Both the position numbers and the translations under genes were made by a program. From NCBI GenBank assembly GCA_050289805.1, contig JBNKGL010000012.1:54019-118018 (forward strand): DNA of 64,000 nucleotides. The letters run 5' to 3'. A model generated the notes under the pieces. That model did not search any database, was not told the DNA's origin, and worked only from the letters and a program-made list of their open reading frames with translations. This document shows, in pieces, positions 27,902 through 39,400 of the stretch. How positions within the stretch are numbered: position 1 is the stretch's first letter; each line of letters opens with the position of its first letter. The DNA comes from JAUILA01 sp050289805. Lineage in GTDB: Bacteria; Bacteroidota; Bacteroidia; Cytophagales; Cyclobacteriaceae.

Positions 27902-29233
27902 TTACTCGGTATCCGTGTAGAAGCTTAATTTGTCCACAATATAATTTCCCAATGCCCTGCCCTGTTTAATACCATTTTCGATAGCGGGCATATAATGGAT
28001 ACCTCCATAAAGCCTGCTGATCGCCGCTTCACTTGATGCATCACGGAATGAATCAAACTCACGGACTGTCAGACCATATTTGGCTTCGGTATCATCAACG
28101 AAATGAAAATTGTCGCCATAAATGGAGGTGAGCGCCTCTCCTGCCGCACCGGAGATCACACTATGTCCGCTGGTATATTCCGGGAAAGGCGGAGTCTGCA
28201 ACAATGGTACCCATTCTTCGTCAATGTACCTGTTGATCACAGTCTCAGGCCGGATAAGGTTGCTTCTGTATTTCTCATCCCAGCAGCTGATAAATCCATC
28301 TGCAAGGGCTATGGATGTGAGTGCATAGGTCATTGTAGCCTTTGCGAAATCGGCATTCGCTGTTTCTGTAGCGATCTTGGCGATACCCATCCAATGTCCT
28401 CCCGGAGTGATCTTCTTGGTGGCAAACATCACGTGACCACGTACATTCATCACATAAGGATTACAATCCCAGAAACTGGCGATCTCAGACTGCTCGGCAT
28501 CGAGGTTATTAACCGTTTCATATACATGCATCGTTTCTTTATAAAACTCACTATCCTTATCAATCGAAAATTCCGTTGGTCGTTCCGGCGTGAACTGATC
28601 CGCAGAGTCAATGGCAAACGGACGTATTGAATTCCAGTGCGGTTCAATGGCTTCCATATACGCCGGAGGCGTTGGTTGCCAGGTTCCCTCACGGTTTGAA
28701 ATGGTGTGTTTCATAAATGTCCGCGACTGCTTATAATTATCTTCACTTGACCATAGCATGATATGGGCAGCTACAGCATCACCAAAAGCAATTGAATTAT
28801 CAAACAACTCGCCTGAAAGCCCGTCGTTTTTGATCAACTGATATATACTGTCGCGATACGCAACTACGCGATCCTCTGAAAATATCAGGTTCTGTCCGAC
28901 CTTGTTAAAGGCCTCTAGCGCAGCAAGTTCAGGAATGATCTTTTCAGTAGGCTCCGGAATCGGCGTCAACCCTTTCAGTTGACCTGCCAAAGGGCGGTAC
29001 ATCGGATCGGATTGCGCCATAATTTCATAGGCCGCTATACTCGGATAGGCATATATCCTGCTCGCAACCGGGGGTGAAAAAATATCATGGACGATGACAT
29101 CCGTTAAATTTTCCATGGAGCCGTACAAATATTCCTTATGTACAACCTCCCCGGTCACTTCTTTCTTCTCCTGGCATGCAAAAAGTAGCGTTACCGCAGC
29201 CAGCATGCTGAATCCCAATCTACACATCTTCAT
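27902..29233 (-). CDS. PAP2 / vanadium-dependent haloperoxidase-like lipoprotein
   Basis: A 443-residue lipoprotein (signal ending LLFAC). The C-terminal half has the vanadate/phosphate-binding motifs of the PAP2 superfamily: the RPETVINRYID region, FPEYTSGHSVISGAAGEAL (SGH motif) and SRLYGGIHYMPAIENGIKQG (R..H motif). Spacing is that of the bacterial haloperoxidase-like group rather than small phosphatases. Whether it is a haloperoxidase or an acid phosphatase cannot be read here. It is the first gene of the trehalase-symporter-glp operon, 10-28 bp before trehalase, which is an unusual partner. Confidence 0.85.
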   Translation of the reverse strand: MKMCRLGFSMLAAVTLLFACQEKKEVTGEVVHKEYLYGSMENLTDVIVHDIFSPPVASRIYAYPSIAAYEIMAQSDPMYRPLAGQLKGLTPIPEPTEKIIPELAALEAFNKVGQNLIFSEDRVVAYRDSIYQLIKNDGLSGELFDNSIAFGDAVAAHIMLWSSEDNYKQSRTFMKHTISNREGTWQPTPPAYMEAIEPHWNSIRPFAIDSADQFTPERPTEFSIDKDSEFYKETMHVYETVNNLDAEQSEIASFWDCNPYVMNVRGHVMFATKKITPGGHWMGIAKIATETANADFAKATMTYALTSIALADGFISCWDEKYRSNLIRPETVINRYIDEEWVPLLQTPPFPEYTSGHSVISGAAGEALTSIYGDNFHFVDDTEAKYGLTVREFDSFRDASSEAAISRLYGGIHYMPAIENGIKQGRALGNYIVDKLSFYTDTE

Positions 29234-29339
29234 TTTCCTTTAATTAATTGATTATATGTTGGTAAAAATTTGATAATTGGTTATCCCCGAAATATACGAT
29301 TTTTCACATAAAATTGCTGAAAAACGGGGGTTTGAAATA

Positions 29340-32300
29340 CTATTCGTTCCAGAATATCGGCGCTTTCTCTTGTTGAACGATCATGTAATAATTTCTACCT
29401 TCTCCAAGTTTTACGATTCGTTTTGTAACACCCTGATATGCCGGCTCATTCCATACATCGACTAAACTAAACTGACCATTGCTGTAATTTAGTTGCATTA
29501 ATGGAATTGCGTCAAGCGGACCTAGCGAGGTGTTGCCGGAATCTGAGTTACCTGCAGCCAGTACCTGAAGCCCGGATGAATCAGAATGAACCAAAATAAA
29601 ATCATTGATACAGGTCCACTGCGACATGGATGGTAATACTTCCGATCTGAAGTCTAAATTGCCCGCGTTTATAAACGCCATGTGGGCAAAGGTTTCAACT
29701 TCCTTCTCTTTAACTTCGCTCCCAGCCATATCCATCAGAATTTCCTTAATATTTTGAGCCGCGGCATATGCCTCATACGATGTGAATTCCTTCTTCATCA
29801 CCGGCAATTGCTTATCAAGCTCATCCTTCGTAGCAAACGGTATCTGTTGCCCTCCTTTATAATGAAAAATAACCGGGTCTTTCTGACCATTATTGTCAAA
29901 GTCGGCAAGCACCAATGTTACCGGCTCATCAGGGTTCGCCTTCAACGTATGGTTTAACCCCATATTGCCTGCTAAAATATCAGGCAACCCATCGGTATTA
30001 AGATCCAGTATCTCAATACTCCGCCACCATCCGCTGGTGCCCGGAATTGAGTGCCTGATAAAACTACCATTGGTATTCTCCATAATGGTTACGGGCATCC
30101 AGTCACCTGCCACGACAAGATCCTCATCCCCATCGCCATCCATATCTGCCCACTGAGCATCAGTAATCATTTCATTCAATTCGAATCCATCATGAATTTC
30201 GAAATTCATATTCCCCCGGTTGATAAGTATCATACTCTCAGGGGCGAGACCATACGATCCGGGTACAGAACGGGAGCCCACAAATAAATCTGTTAATCCA
30301 TCATGGTTAAAATCCGCACTTCGCACAACGGATCCGTTCAGTGCAACGGATGGAACCGAAACACGGGTAAATGTTCCAGTCCCATCATTCCTGAATAAAC
30401 GATCACGCAACAGAAAATTCCCCTCCTCATACTGATTGCCACCACTTACTACATAAAAATCCAAATCACCATCATTGTCAGCATCAAAAAACAGGGCATC
30501 CACGTCCTCATACGGGACCTGATCGAGCCATAAGGTGTTTCTTTGAAGTTCAAATCCACCCTGCACCGCCAGCCATAGGGTAGGCCTTTCTCCATGAGCA
30601 CCGCCAAGATATACATCATCAAGCCCATCCCCGTTTACATCACCAATCGCCACCGCCGGGCCTTCCGTTGACAGGTTATATGGAATGAGATTTTCCCGTT
30701 GATAATCAACAAAGTTTTTATTTTCCCGCGGGATAAACTCCGACAACCCTGTCATGCGTACACGCAAATCCTTTCTTCCTGTATTATCCACAGGTAAATA
30801 TGGATCTCCCTGTTTGACAATAGTCAGGATGGTATCGATCGGAACAGGTGCGATCGTCTGTTTGATAAACCCCGGCCATAAAATCACCAGGCTGTCCGGG
30901 GCCGGATTGGCTCCAAGACCGAAGTGAATGGTTTCCGTACTGCCCGACATGAAACCACGGGCGGTAGATATTTCCCGATACTGAATCCTGCCACCCTCGT
31001 AGAGTAAAACACGTACTCCTACACCCTTTTGATTATAATCATCGGAGTGCATCCGTATTGAAAGATAATGGTGGCGATTGAACGTTTCAGAATGATTCTC
31101 CCAAAGGAAGGCCTCTGCATTTACGTTGTTCACAACGATATCAAGATCCCCGTCATTATCAAGGTCGGCCAAAACAGATCCATGGGAATACGATGGCAAG
31201 GCTACCCCCCATTCCACGGTCACATCCGAAAATGCCAACCCCTGATCATTTCTAAACAGATAATTCGGGATTTTTACCTGTGGCATTTTTTCTATTAGCG
31301 CCTGGTCGGTGGGCTCCTTCCCTTTACCTGCAGTGTTTGCGAAATATTGGATATAATCAAGGTCATTGGGCCTGCCGGCAATGCCGTTGGTTATATACAG
31401 GTCATTCCATCCATCATTATCGAGGTCCCCGATAAGCGGTGCCCAGCTCCAGTCTGTCGCAAAAATTCCCGCGAACGGTGCAATGTCGCTGAACTGGCCA
31501 TTGCCCCAGTTATATTGAAGACCGTTACGAACCGATTGTGGCCCATATCCATATTGCGCCTTGATCTCACGCACTTCATTCCTGTCCTCGGCAGCAGATT
31601 TTCGCAGGATCACAGGGTCTGTCGGAAGCATATCCAATGATACAATTTCGGGTAACCCGTCATTATTGATATCTCCGGCATCGTTCCCCATTGAATACCG
31701 GCTGGTGTGTCCGAATGCTTCCTGACCCCGTTCAATAAACGTTCCATTACCCTGATTCTCATAGAGATAATCATTCTCATGAAAATCATTTGAAATGTAC
31801 AGATCGGTAAAACCATCCTGGTTATAATCGATGGTTGCTACGCCAAGTCCGTATCCAATCTGACTACTGAAAATTCCAGATTCCCGCGTGACATCAACGA
31901 ATTCGAGGCTTCCCTCATTCATCATATTCCGGAATAACCTGTCACCGGACTCGGGATCCACTTCTTCCCTGATACTTGCAGGACCATAGGTATCAACACC
32001 ATGGATGCTGTGGTTTAGCAAATACATATCCAGGTCACCATCATTATCATAATCAAAGAAGGCCGCCTGGGTCGATAACCCAGAGAAATCCAGGCCATAC
32101 TCCCTGGCCCGCTCTTCAAACGTTCCATCTTGTTGATTGATATACAGCTTATTACGTCCTTGTTGTCCTTTATAATTCCCCACCTGGCAAACATAAATAT
32201 CCAGCCAGCCGTCTCCGTTCACATCTGCCATTACCACCCCGGTACTCCAGTCGGCAGTCTCTACACCCGCCTTTGCCGAAACATCGACAAACCTGAGTGC

Positions 32301-32590
32301 ACCCTCATTTAAATAAAGTTTATTGGAACCCTGATTTGATGCAAAGAACAGGTCAATCAGCCCGTCATTATTCACATCACCTGCCGCTACACCGGCACCG
32401 TTGTAGAAATACAGGTACTCGATGATATTCCATTCTTCAGTAGATCTTAGGGGATTGCTGAAATCAAGTCCGCTCGCTTCCTTTGGTACGAGGGAAAAAA
32501 GTGTATCAGGCTGTGCGGTCTCCCCATTGCACAAGCTGCCAGAAGACCGAAGATTCCGGCTAATACAATGTATTTAATAGGAGAAAACAT
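29340..32590 (-). CDS. FG-GAP/VCBS-repeat ASPIC-UnbV lipoprotein, frameshifted at the lipobox
   Basis: The main frame (29340-32534) encodes about 1065 residues with repeated calcium-type FG-GAP motifs (DVNNDGLIDLFFAS, DYDNDGDLDMYLLN, DINNDGLPEI, DLDNDGWNDLYITN) forming two beta-propellers, split by an ASPIC/UnbV segment (GVGVRVLLYEGG, RGFMSGSTETIHFGLG) at about 490-560. In the main frame the only start is a TTG at 32534 with no signal peptide. The ATG at 32590 in another frame gives MFSPIKYIVLAGIFGLLAAC, a perfect lipoprotein signal; removing two bases from TTGTGC at about 32529-32534 joins it to NGETAQPDT. The gene therefore has a two-base insertion (or one-base loss), or the sequence has an error there. 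It overlaps the upstream paralogue by 17 bp. Confidence 0.85.
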
Positions 32591-35500
32591 TGGGAGTATC
32601 ATTATTCCGGATCACAATCAGGCGTCGGCCGTTGCTCTTTGTTAACAGTAGTCCCCTGATCTCTCCGTCAACCGCAAAGCCCGACTTGCTGCCTGGTATG
32701 GATTCAAAAACTCCGCCACCCCGATTGAGCATCACAACGCCCCTGCTTCCATCATACCTACCTGCCTCAGGCTTCACACGATAGAGATTACCGCCGGCGA
32801 CAAGATCATCGAGACCATCATTATTCACATCCGTAAAGACAAATGCATACAGGGGTGACATTTGTCCGTCCGCCGGCAACGGTTGCCATTCAAAATTATA
32901 CCCTCCGTTATTTACAAGGATTGCCGACCTAAGTTCTTTAGCTTCCTTTAGAGTTGCCTTCTTTAATTGATCAGATGTAAATATCTCATCAATGTGCTGG
33001 TCATTATAATCGGCATATTTCAGGTATCTTTTTTTAAGGGAAGGCATTTGCATGACAAGCTCATGCTTCAACGTAAACGGATATATGAACCCATCTTCTT
33101 CCTTCTGTGCATAAATGTGCTCAATGGCTCCATTTCGATCAAAGTCACTCACATACAGCTGAACGGGCCTGTCAGCACTTGCCTTAAACCGGCTGTTGAG
33201 GCCGTGATTTCCAAGCACAAAATCCATATCCCCATCCGCATCCACATCATATGCTTCTACCGTATTATACCAGCCGCTGAATTCATCCAGGTGTGCCTGA
33301 CCGTTCGACTTCATTAATTTACCTCCTTCATTTACCAGGAGCACCGGTGCCATCCATTCTCCAACGATCATCAGATCAGGATCGCCGTCATTGTCAGCAT
33401 CAGACCATACGGCATCTGTCACCATGCCGAGTGCCAGGAGATCAGGGGCTTTTTGATCCGTTACATCCGTAAAAATTCCGTTACCCTCATTTTCCAGGAG
33501 ACGGGAATCCGGTGACAGGCCGTATTTGAAGGCAACGGCTCGTGACCCTATAAACAAATCCAGATCACCATCATTGTCATAATCAGCAGATACGACTACA
33601 GAAGAAATATCACTCAGTTGATTCAGTACTCCCTGTTGAGATTTGGAAAAACTGCCACTTCCATCGTTCACATACAGTCGGTTTTTTAATTCCGGGGAAG
33701 CAAAACCAAATTCATTACCTCCACTCACGACGAACAGATCCATATCTCCGTCATTCTCAACGTCAAGGAAAACGGCATCCACATCTTCACTGCGTGCGTC
33801 TTCCTCCAATACCAACTGAGGAGAGACTTTAAATGCTCCGGAAACAGTTTGCAGCAAAATAGCACCGGCCTGATCTTTCGCTCCGCCAATAAACATATCC
33901 TCAAGTCCATCCCCGTTAACATCTGCCATCGCGGCGGCGGGGCCCTCATTTGATAGCATATGATAGGTTAACCTGTCACGATCAAAGTCGACAAAAGTAT
34001 TTTCCGCATGCTGAAATGGGATGGAAACTGAATCTCTGGTGAAAATTTGTTCGGGATCGTTTTTCACGTACTGATAAGTGGATTGGGCATCCTTCTGATA
34101 CAATTCAATTGATTGGTTCGCCTTCACCTGTTTAAGTACGGTAAGCCTGTCATCCGGCCAGATGACCGAGAGTTCTGCAATTATACTGTCGGCCCCCAGG
34201 CCAATATGTAAAACAGGATCTACAGAAGACTCAAAGCCCCTTGTGGGCTGCTGTTCTATGTAAAATGGCCCCGAACTAAGCTCACCTATGACCCGTGTTC
34301 CTACAGCATCCGTATTATTTCCTTCGCCATGTAGCTTGATTCTGAGGAAATGGTGATCAGCCAGCACTTCCGTTGCCTTGTTCATGAATATCCCCGCCTG
34401 TGCATTTACATTATTTACAACCAGGTCGAGATCTCCGTCGTTATCCAGGTCGCCATATGCTGAACCATTGCTATGGGCAGGTTCACCCAATTCCCACTCG
34501 TCAGCCATATTCGTAAAAGTAAGGTCCCCATTGTTTCGAAAAGCATAATTCGGGACAGGATTAACTGGAATCGGATCAATCAAGCCTTTATAATCCACTC
34601 CGCTTTCAGTAATGATTTTCCGTTTTGTTTCCTCGTCCTGGATAAAATTCAGGTAGTCAAGGTCGGTGATATCCTGGTAAATACCATTGGCAACAAAAAT
34701 ATCCTTGTACCCATCGTTATCCATATCAAAGATCAGCGCACCCCAACTCCAGTCAGTCGCTTCAACGCCTGCCAGCCGCCCTACTTCTGTAAATGTCCCA
34801 TCGCCATTATTAAGGTGAAGCATATTCCGGGTAAACTGATAATGATATTTGTTCTGAACATTATACATGAGCTTATCCCAGTTCTCAAATGTGGTGACCT
34901 GTTTTAGCCGTTTAGTTGATTCAGGCAACATATCAGTGACAAAAATATCCATGTACCCGTCATTATTCACATCGGCCATATCAGCACCCATCGAAGCAGC
35001 ACTGATCGATTTCATCGCCTGCTCCAGCTGCTCTGAAAACGTACCGTCGCCATTGTTGATATACAGATAGTCACGCTCAAAAAAATCATTGGAAATAAAA
35101 ATATCCGGCCAGCCATCCCGGTTTACATCACCTACGGTAACCCCAAGTCCAAAGCCAATAATGGATCCATATATTCCGGCATCCTCACTTACATCCGTAA
35201 ACCTGTTGCCATCATTTCTGAATAGCTTGTCACCTCCTACCGGATCCCTCTCAGGCCTTTTATTTTGCATGAGGTTAAAACTGCCAATTGCCTGGTAGGA
35301 GTTATTAAGCAAGTATACATCCAGGTCACCGTCCTTGTCATAATCAAAAAAAGCGGCATGCGTGCTGAATCCCTGATCGGCCAGGCCGTATTCCTCTCCC
35401 TGCTCCACAAATGTGCCGTCCCCGTTATTGATGAACAATTCATTCTGTTTATTATCACCTTCGATATCCCCGGAGTTGCAAACATAAATATCCAGCCAGC

Positions 35501-35888
35501 CATCTCCATTGACGTCTGCCATGCTCACCCCGGTACTCCACGCCCGCTTTCCTTCAACACCTGCACCTGCAGTTACATCCTCAAACTGAAAATCACCCTT
35601 ATTGATGTACAGTTTATTTGGCACCAGATTACCCGTAAAATAAACATCCAGCAAACCATCGTTATTAACATCACCCAGTGCTACACCGCCTCCATTGTAA
35701 TAATTCCTGTAGGTATAAATATTAAAATCTTCATTAAAAGATAATTCATTCTTAAAGCTAATCCCTGTGATTTCTTCAGTTACCTTCTCGAAAAGAGGTT
35801 CTACAGGACCTGGCTTTTCTTTGGATGATTCATTCGAACATGACATCCAAAATATCAAACCCACAATCAGAAATATAACCCTACTCAT
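32574..35888 (-). CDS. FG-GAP/VCBS-repeat ASPIC-UnbV (CRTAC1-like) lipoprotein
   Basis: A 1104-residue surface-type lipoprotein; the signal MSRVIFLIVGLIFWMSC ends in a lipobox Cys. At least a dozen D-x-N-x-D-G loops (DVNNDGLLDVYFTGN, DVNGDGWLDIYVCNSG, DYDKDGDLDVYLLNNS, DVENDGDMDLFVVSGGNEF) mark two beta-propellers, and an ASPIC/UnbV segment (GTRVIGELSSG, RGFESSVDPVLHIGLGADS) lies between them near residues 535-590. It is a full-length paralogue of the proteins at 29340-32590 and 36450-39788. The family is common in Bacteroidota polysaccharide loci, often beside SusC/SusD, but has no proven function; calcium-dependent glycan or protein binding is plausible. It overlaps its neighbours on both sides. 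Confidence 0.92.
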   Translation of the reverse strand: MSRVIFLIVGLIFWMSCSNESSKEKPGPVEPLFEKVTEEITGISFKNELSFNEDFNIYTYRNYYNGGGVALGDVNNDGLLDVYFTGNLVPNKLYINKGDFQFEDVTAGAGVEGKRAWSTGVSMADVNGDGWLDIYVCNSGDIEGDNKQNELFINNGDGTFVEQGEEYGLADQGFSTHAAFFDYDKDGDLDVYLLNNSYQAIGSFNLMQNKRPERDPVGGDKLFRNDGNRFTDVSEDAGIYGSIIGFGLGVTVGDVNRDGWPDIFISNDFFERDYLYINNGDGTFSEQLEQAMKSISAASMGADMADVNNDGYMDIFVTDMLPESTKRLKQVTTFENWDKLMYNVQNKYHYQFTRNMLHLNNGDGTFTEVGRLAGVEATDWSWGALIFDMDNDGYKDIFVANGIYQDITDLDYLNFIQDEETKRKIITESGVDYKGLIDPIPVNPVPNYAFRNNGDLTFTNMADEWELGEPAHSNGSAYGDLDNDGDLDLVVNNVNAQAGIFMNKATEVLADHHFLRIKLHGEGNNTDAVGTRVIGELSSGPFYIEQQPTRGFESSVDPVLHIGLGADSIIAELSVIWPDDRLTVLKQVKANQSIELYQKDAQSTYQYVKNDPEQIFTRDSVSIPFQHAENTFVDFDRDRLTYHMLSNEGPAAAMADVNGDGLEDMFIGGAKDQAGAILLQTVSGAFKVSPQLVLEEDARSEDVDAVFLDVENDGDMDLFVVSGGNEFGFASPELKNRLYVNDGSGSFSKSQQGVLNQLSDISSVVVSADYDNDGDLDLFIGSRAVAFKYGLSPDSRLLENEGNGIFTDVTDQKAPDLLALGMVTDAVWSDADNDGDPDLMIVGEWMAPVLLVNEGGKLMKSNGQAHLDEFSGWYNTVEAYDVDADGDMDFVLGNHGLNSRFKASADRPVQLYVSDFDRNGAIEHIYAQKEEDGFIYPFTLKHELVMQMPSLKKRYLKYADYNDQHIDEIFTSDQLKKATLKEAKELRSAILVNNGGYNFEWQPLPADGQMSPLYAFVFTDVNNDGLDDLVAGGNLYRVKPEAGRYDGSRGVVMLNRGGGVFESIPGSKSGFAVDGEIRGLLLTKSNGRRLIVIRNNDTPNVFSY

Positions 35889-36453
35889 CTCTACCTTTCA
35901 TTTGTTCACTCGTCATATCGGAAATATCTGCGGCGACAATGGCCACATCCCGTTTGAATATCCTGATCCTGCGGTTTCCGTCAACCTTTACCCACACGCT
36001 TCGTGATCCATCTTTATCCTCAAGGTAAATAAAACCGTCACCATACCACTTTTCCATAAGGCCTTTCACATCCTGCAATAATGAATCGGATGAAGTACTC
36101 ATATCCCAGGGTGCATAGGCCTCATACACAAACTCCATGGGCATATTATAAATGTTTTTCTGATCATCAAACTGAGGGTAAAACCGCATAAATGCAGGAA
36201 ACTTGAGTTCATCATCCAGGTAATACTGTACCGATAAATTACTTGGACCCTGAATTAAAAGTCCCTGCTTATTCATATCCCAGCAGCTGGCATAAAAGTC
36301 CTTTTGCTCCATGCCGAAATGAAACCCGAGGAACAAGCTGTCATTCCTCACATTTTTTGCCAATTCTTCATTGAGCATAAGATCATAGGCACTTCGCTGA
36401 GTACACGCAGACACAAACAAAATCAGCATCCAGAAAAGAATTCCCCTCATCAT
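35881..36453 (-). CDS. Small lipoprotein between FG-GAP genes, 190 aa
   Basis: It starts MMRGILFWMLILFVSAC, a lipoprotein signal. The mature part is mixed alpha/beta with FHFGMEQKDFYASCWDMNKQG and PMEFVYEAYAPWD. I recognise no domain. The ATG at 36453 overlaps the TGA of the upstream FG-GAP gene (ATGA), and the 3' end overlaps the next FG-GAP gene by 8 bp, so three lipoproteins are translationally coupled. The start at 36468 would place five extra residues inside the upstream gene. It is probably a partner of the flanking large lipoproteins. Confidence 0.85.
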   Translation of the reverse strand: MMRGILFWMLILFVSACTQRSAYDLMLNEELAKNVRNDSLFLGFHFGMEQKDFYASCWDMNKQGLLIQGPSNLSVQYYLDDELKFPAFMRFYPQFDDQKNIYNMPMEFVYEAYAPWDMSTSSDSLLQDVKGLMEKWYGDGFIYLEDKDGSRSVWVKVDGNRRIRIFKRDVAIVAADISDMTSEQMKGRDE

Positions 36454-39400
36454 TTTAGTAGCTCCCAAATCTTAATTTGATCATTATTTCGTACGGCAAT
36501 AACGCATTCACGTCCGTTAACATTCATTTTCAACAAGTCCCGAACTTCGCCGCGAACCCAAAAACCAGACTGGTCGTGTTTTATTGTTTTGAATTCATCA
36601 TCCTCAAAGGTAATACTAACCCCAAAAGATGCATTGTACATGCCGAGTTCCGGCTTTACCCGGGTCTGATTCCCTCCCAAAAGTAGTGTTTCATTTTCAG
36701 TACCTTCTGAATTTACTTCCAGAATTGAGTAGACAGGACTCAATTGCGCCTGCCAAGGTAATTTTTGTATCATTCCCTCCTTTCCATTATTTATCCAAAC
36801 GTAGCTTTCCAGTTCCTCAACTTCCAGGATAATCTCTTCCGACCGGTTCATATCTTTCAACACTTCGTAAGTGGCAGCATTTTTATAGGCATCAAAAGTC
36901 TGATACTTTTTACGCAACACGGGAAGTTGTTTAGACAGGTCCTGCAACAGGTTTAGCGGGTAGAGTGAATCACCATCATAAATGGATAAGATGTGATCCA
37001 GTCGTCCATTGCCATCGTAATCCGCAATATTCCAGGTAAGCGGTTTATCATGAGAGGCTTTAAATCGTGTGTTTGAGCCATAATTCCCGAAAATCAGGTC
37101 TTCACGTCCGTCTGAATTAATATCTGCCGTAGATACCGTCTTATACAAGCCAGAAGGCAAACTTGTAGCCACTGTTTCAAATGTTTGTCCATTCCATTCA
37201 AAAATCCGCGGGCGCATCCACTCCCCTGCCATCACTATATCGGGTACGCCATTCCCATTTACATCAGCAATGACGGCAGAGGTTAGCAATCCAATTTCCA
37301 AAAAATCAGGTGCTACGTCGGTTGTAACATTCTGAAAGGAACCATTACCTTCATTTCTGAAGACATGGGCGCTGCCGGGCAAGCCATATCGAAACGGGAT
37401 CATCCTTGTACCAGTGATGATATCCGTATCTCCATCCGAATCATAATCATAGGCAAGCGCAAATCCTGTGGCTTCCGCCGGTGCTGTTGCAAACCCTTCT
37501 GACTTCTGAAACTGACCATTTCCATAGTTCAGGTACAGACGGTCTTTAAGCCTGAAATCTCCCAGGGAAAATTCATTTCCGCCGCTAGCGACAAAAATGT
37601 CCATATCGCCGTCATTCTCTGCGTCAAGCAGGATAATGTCAATATCTTCCGTCGCCTCATCACGATCAAAAACATTTGATTCGAGCAGGTTGAAAGATCC
37701 ATCCTCCTCTTGCCAATAGACCTTTAAGGCTTGTCCGGAAGAACCCCCAAGAACAAGATCATCAAGGCCATCTCCATTCAGATCTCCAGCTGCGCTGCCC
37801 GGGCCTTCGTTCGAATACATCTCATAGAGCAATCGATCCCTGTTAAAGTCACTGAAACCATTTTCCCTATGAATGGCATTATCGAGGCCCTTCACCTGGA
37901 TTGGAATCAGCATTGTCGGCTCCCGCTTCCCATTCTCCTGCGTAAAGATGAGATCGTGCGCCGTATGCTTTAATTCCAGCAACTGATTCGTTGCTACATT
38001 CGGGTAAACTTCCTTTTGACCATCAGGCCAGATAACCACTAGTGAATCCAGTTTTTCCACATCTCCCAGGCCAAAGTGCACCCGCGGGTCCATGGATGAC
38101 ATATACCCTTTTACCGGAAACTGTTCTGCATAAAAGACCTGTTGATCCGCATACGCGTAAAGCTGAGTTCCGAAGGCAGCGGTATTTCTGGCAGAGCCAA
38201 CAAGCTTTATCTGCAAATAGTGATTTGAAGTATCAATATTTCGATACACAGTTGCCGTTTCGTTGATATTGTTCAGGATCAGATCCATCGCCCCGTCGTT
38301 ATTGAGATCGGCATACACTGCACCGTTAGAAAAACCTTCCTGATCAATCCCGGAGTTAACCGCCTGCTCATTGAATACCATATTTCCCTGGTTGAGAAAC
38401 AGGAAGTTATTCAGCGGAACAGACGGGATTTTATCGATGAGGGTTGTAAGCAACGTACTGTCACGCCTGTGCCTGGAAATAAGTATTTCATTATTCGAAT
38501 AGAAATTCACATAATCCTGATCTGTCAGATCTTTGTAAATCCCATTGGCCACAAAAATATCTCTGTAGCCGTTATTATCAGCATCGAACAGTAACGCCCC
38601 CCAGCTCCAGTCGGTGGCATGCGTACCGGTAAGACGACTGACTTCGCTAAAAAATACCCTGTCAGGGTTTCCGGGAATCGGTCCGTTGTTAAGCTGAAAG
38701 GCATTGCGGGTAAACTGATGAAAATAACCATTGGTCACGTCACTCTGGTATTTATCCCAGTCCTCAAAAAGCGTCTTGGTCTTCACGCGCTCCAGTGACG
38801 TGGGAAGCATTTCACTCACATATATATCGGGGTAGGTATCATTATTAATGTCGGCAATATCCGCACCCATAGATCCCATGCTGATCTCATTCATGTACTC
38901 TGTGAGGCCTTCTTCAAAAGTTCCGTCCTGTTGATTGATATACAGGTAATCTCGTTCGAAGAAGTCATTGGAAACAAAAATATCGGGCCACTGATCCTTA
39001 TTCACATCGGCAATGGTGACCCCAAGTCCAAAACCGATCGCACTCCCATAAATACCGGCCATCTCGCTTACATCGGTAAATTTATCACCGTCGTTACGGT
39101 AAAGTTTGTTCCCTCCTTCCGGGTCTCTGATTTCGCGCTGATGATCGCGCAAATCATAGATGCCAATGGAGCGAAGTGAATTATTCAGGAGATACATATC
39201 CAGATCACCATCCCTATCGTAATCAAAAAATGCCGCATGGTTGGACAATCCTTTGTCTGCGACACCATACTCGCGGGCCATCTCAGTAAACGTCAGGTCA
39301 CCGTTATTGATAAATAATTCATTATTGCGATTTGGCGTATCGGGAGGCCCCGACTTGCAAACATAAATATCAAGGAATCCATCCCCGTTAACATCTGCCA

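Noticed and set aside
29285..29329. Terminator after the last FG-GAP gene
   Set aside because: CCCCG/CGGGG arms are separated by 35 bases and there is no U-run, so I do not call it an intrinsic terminator.
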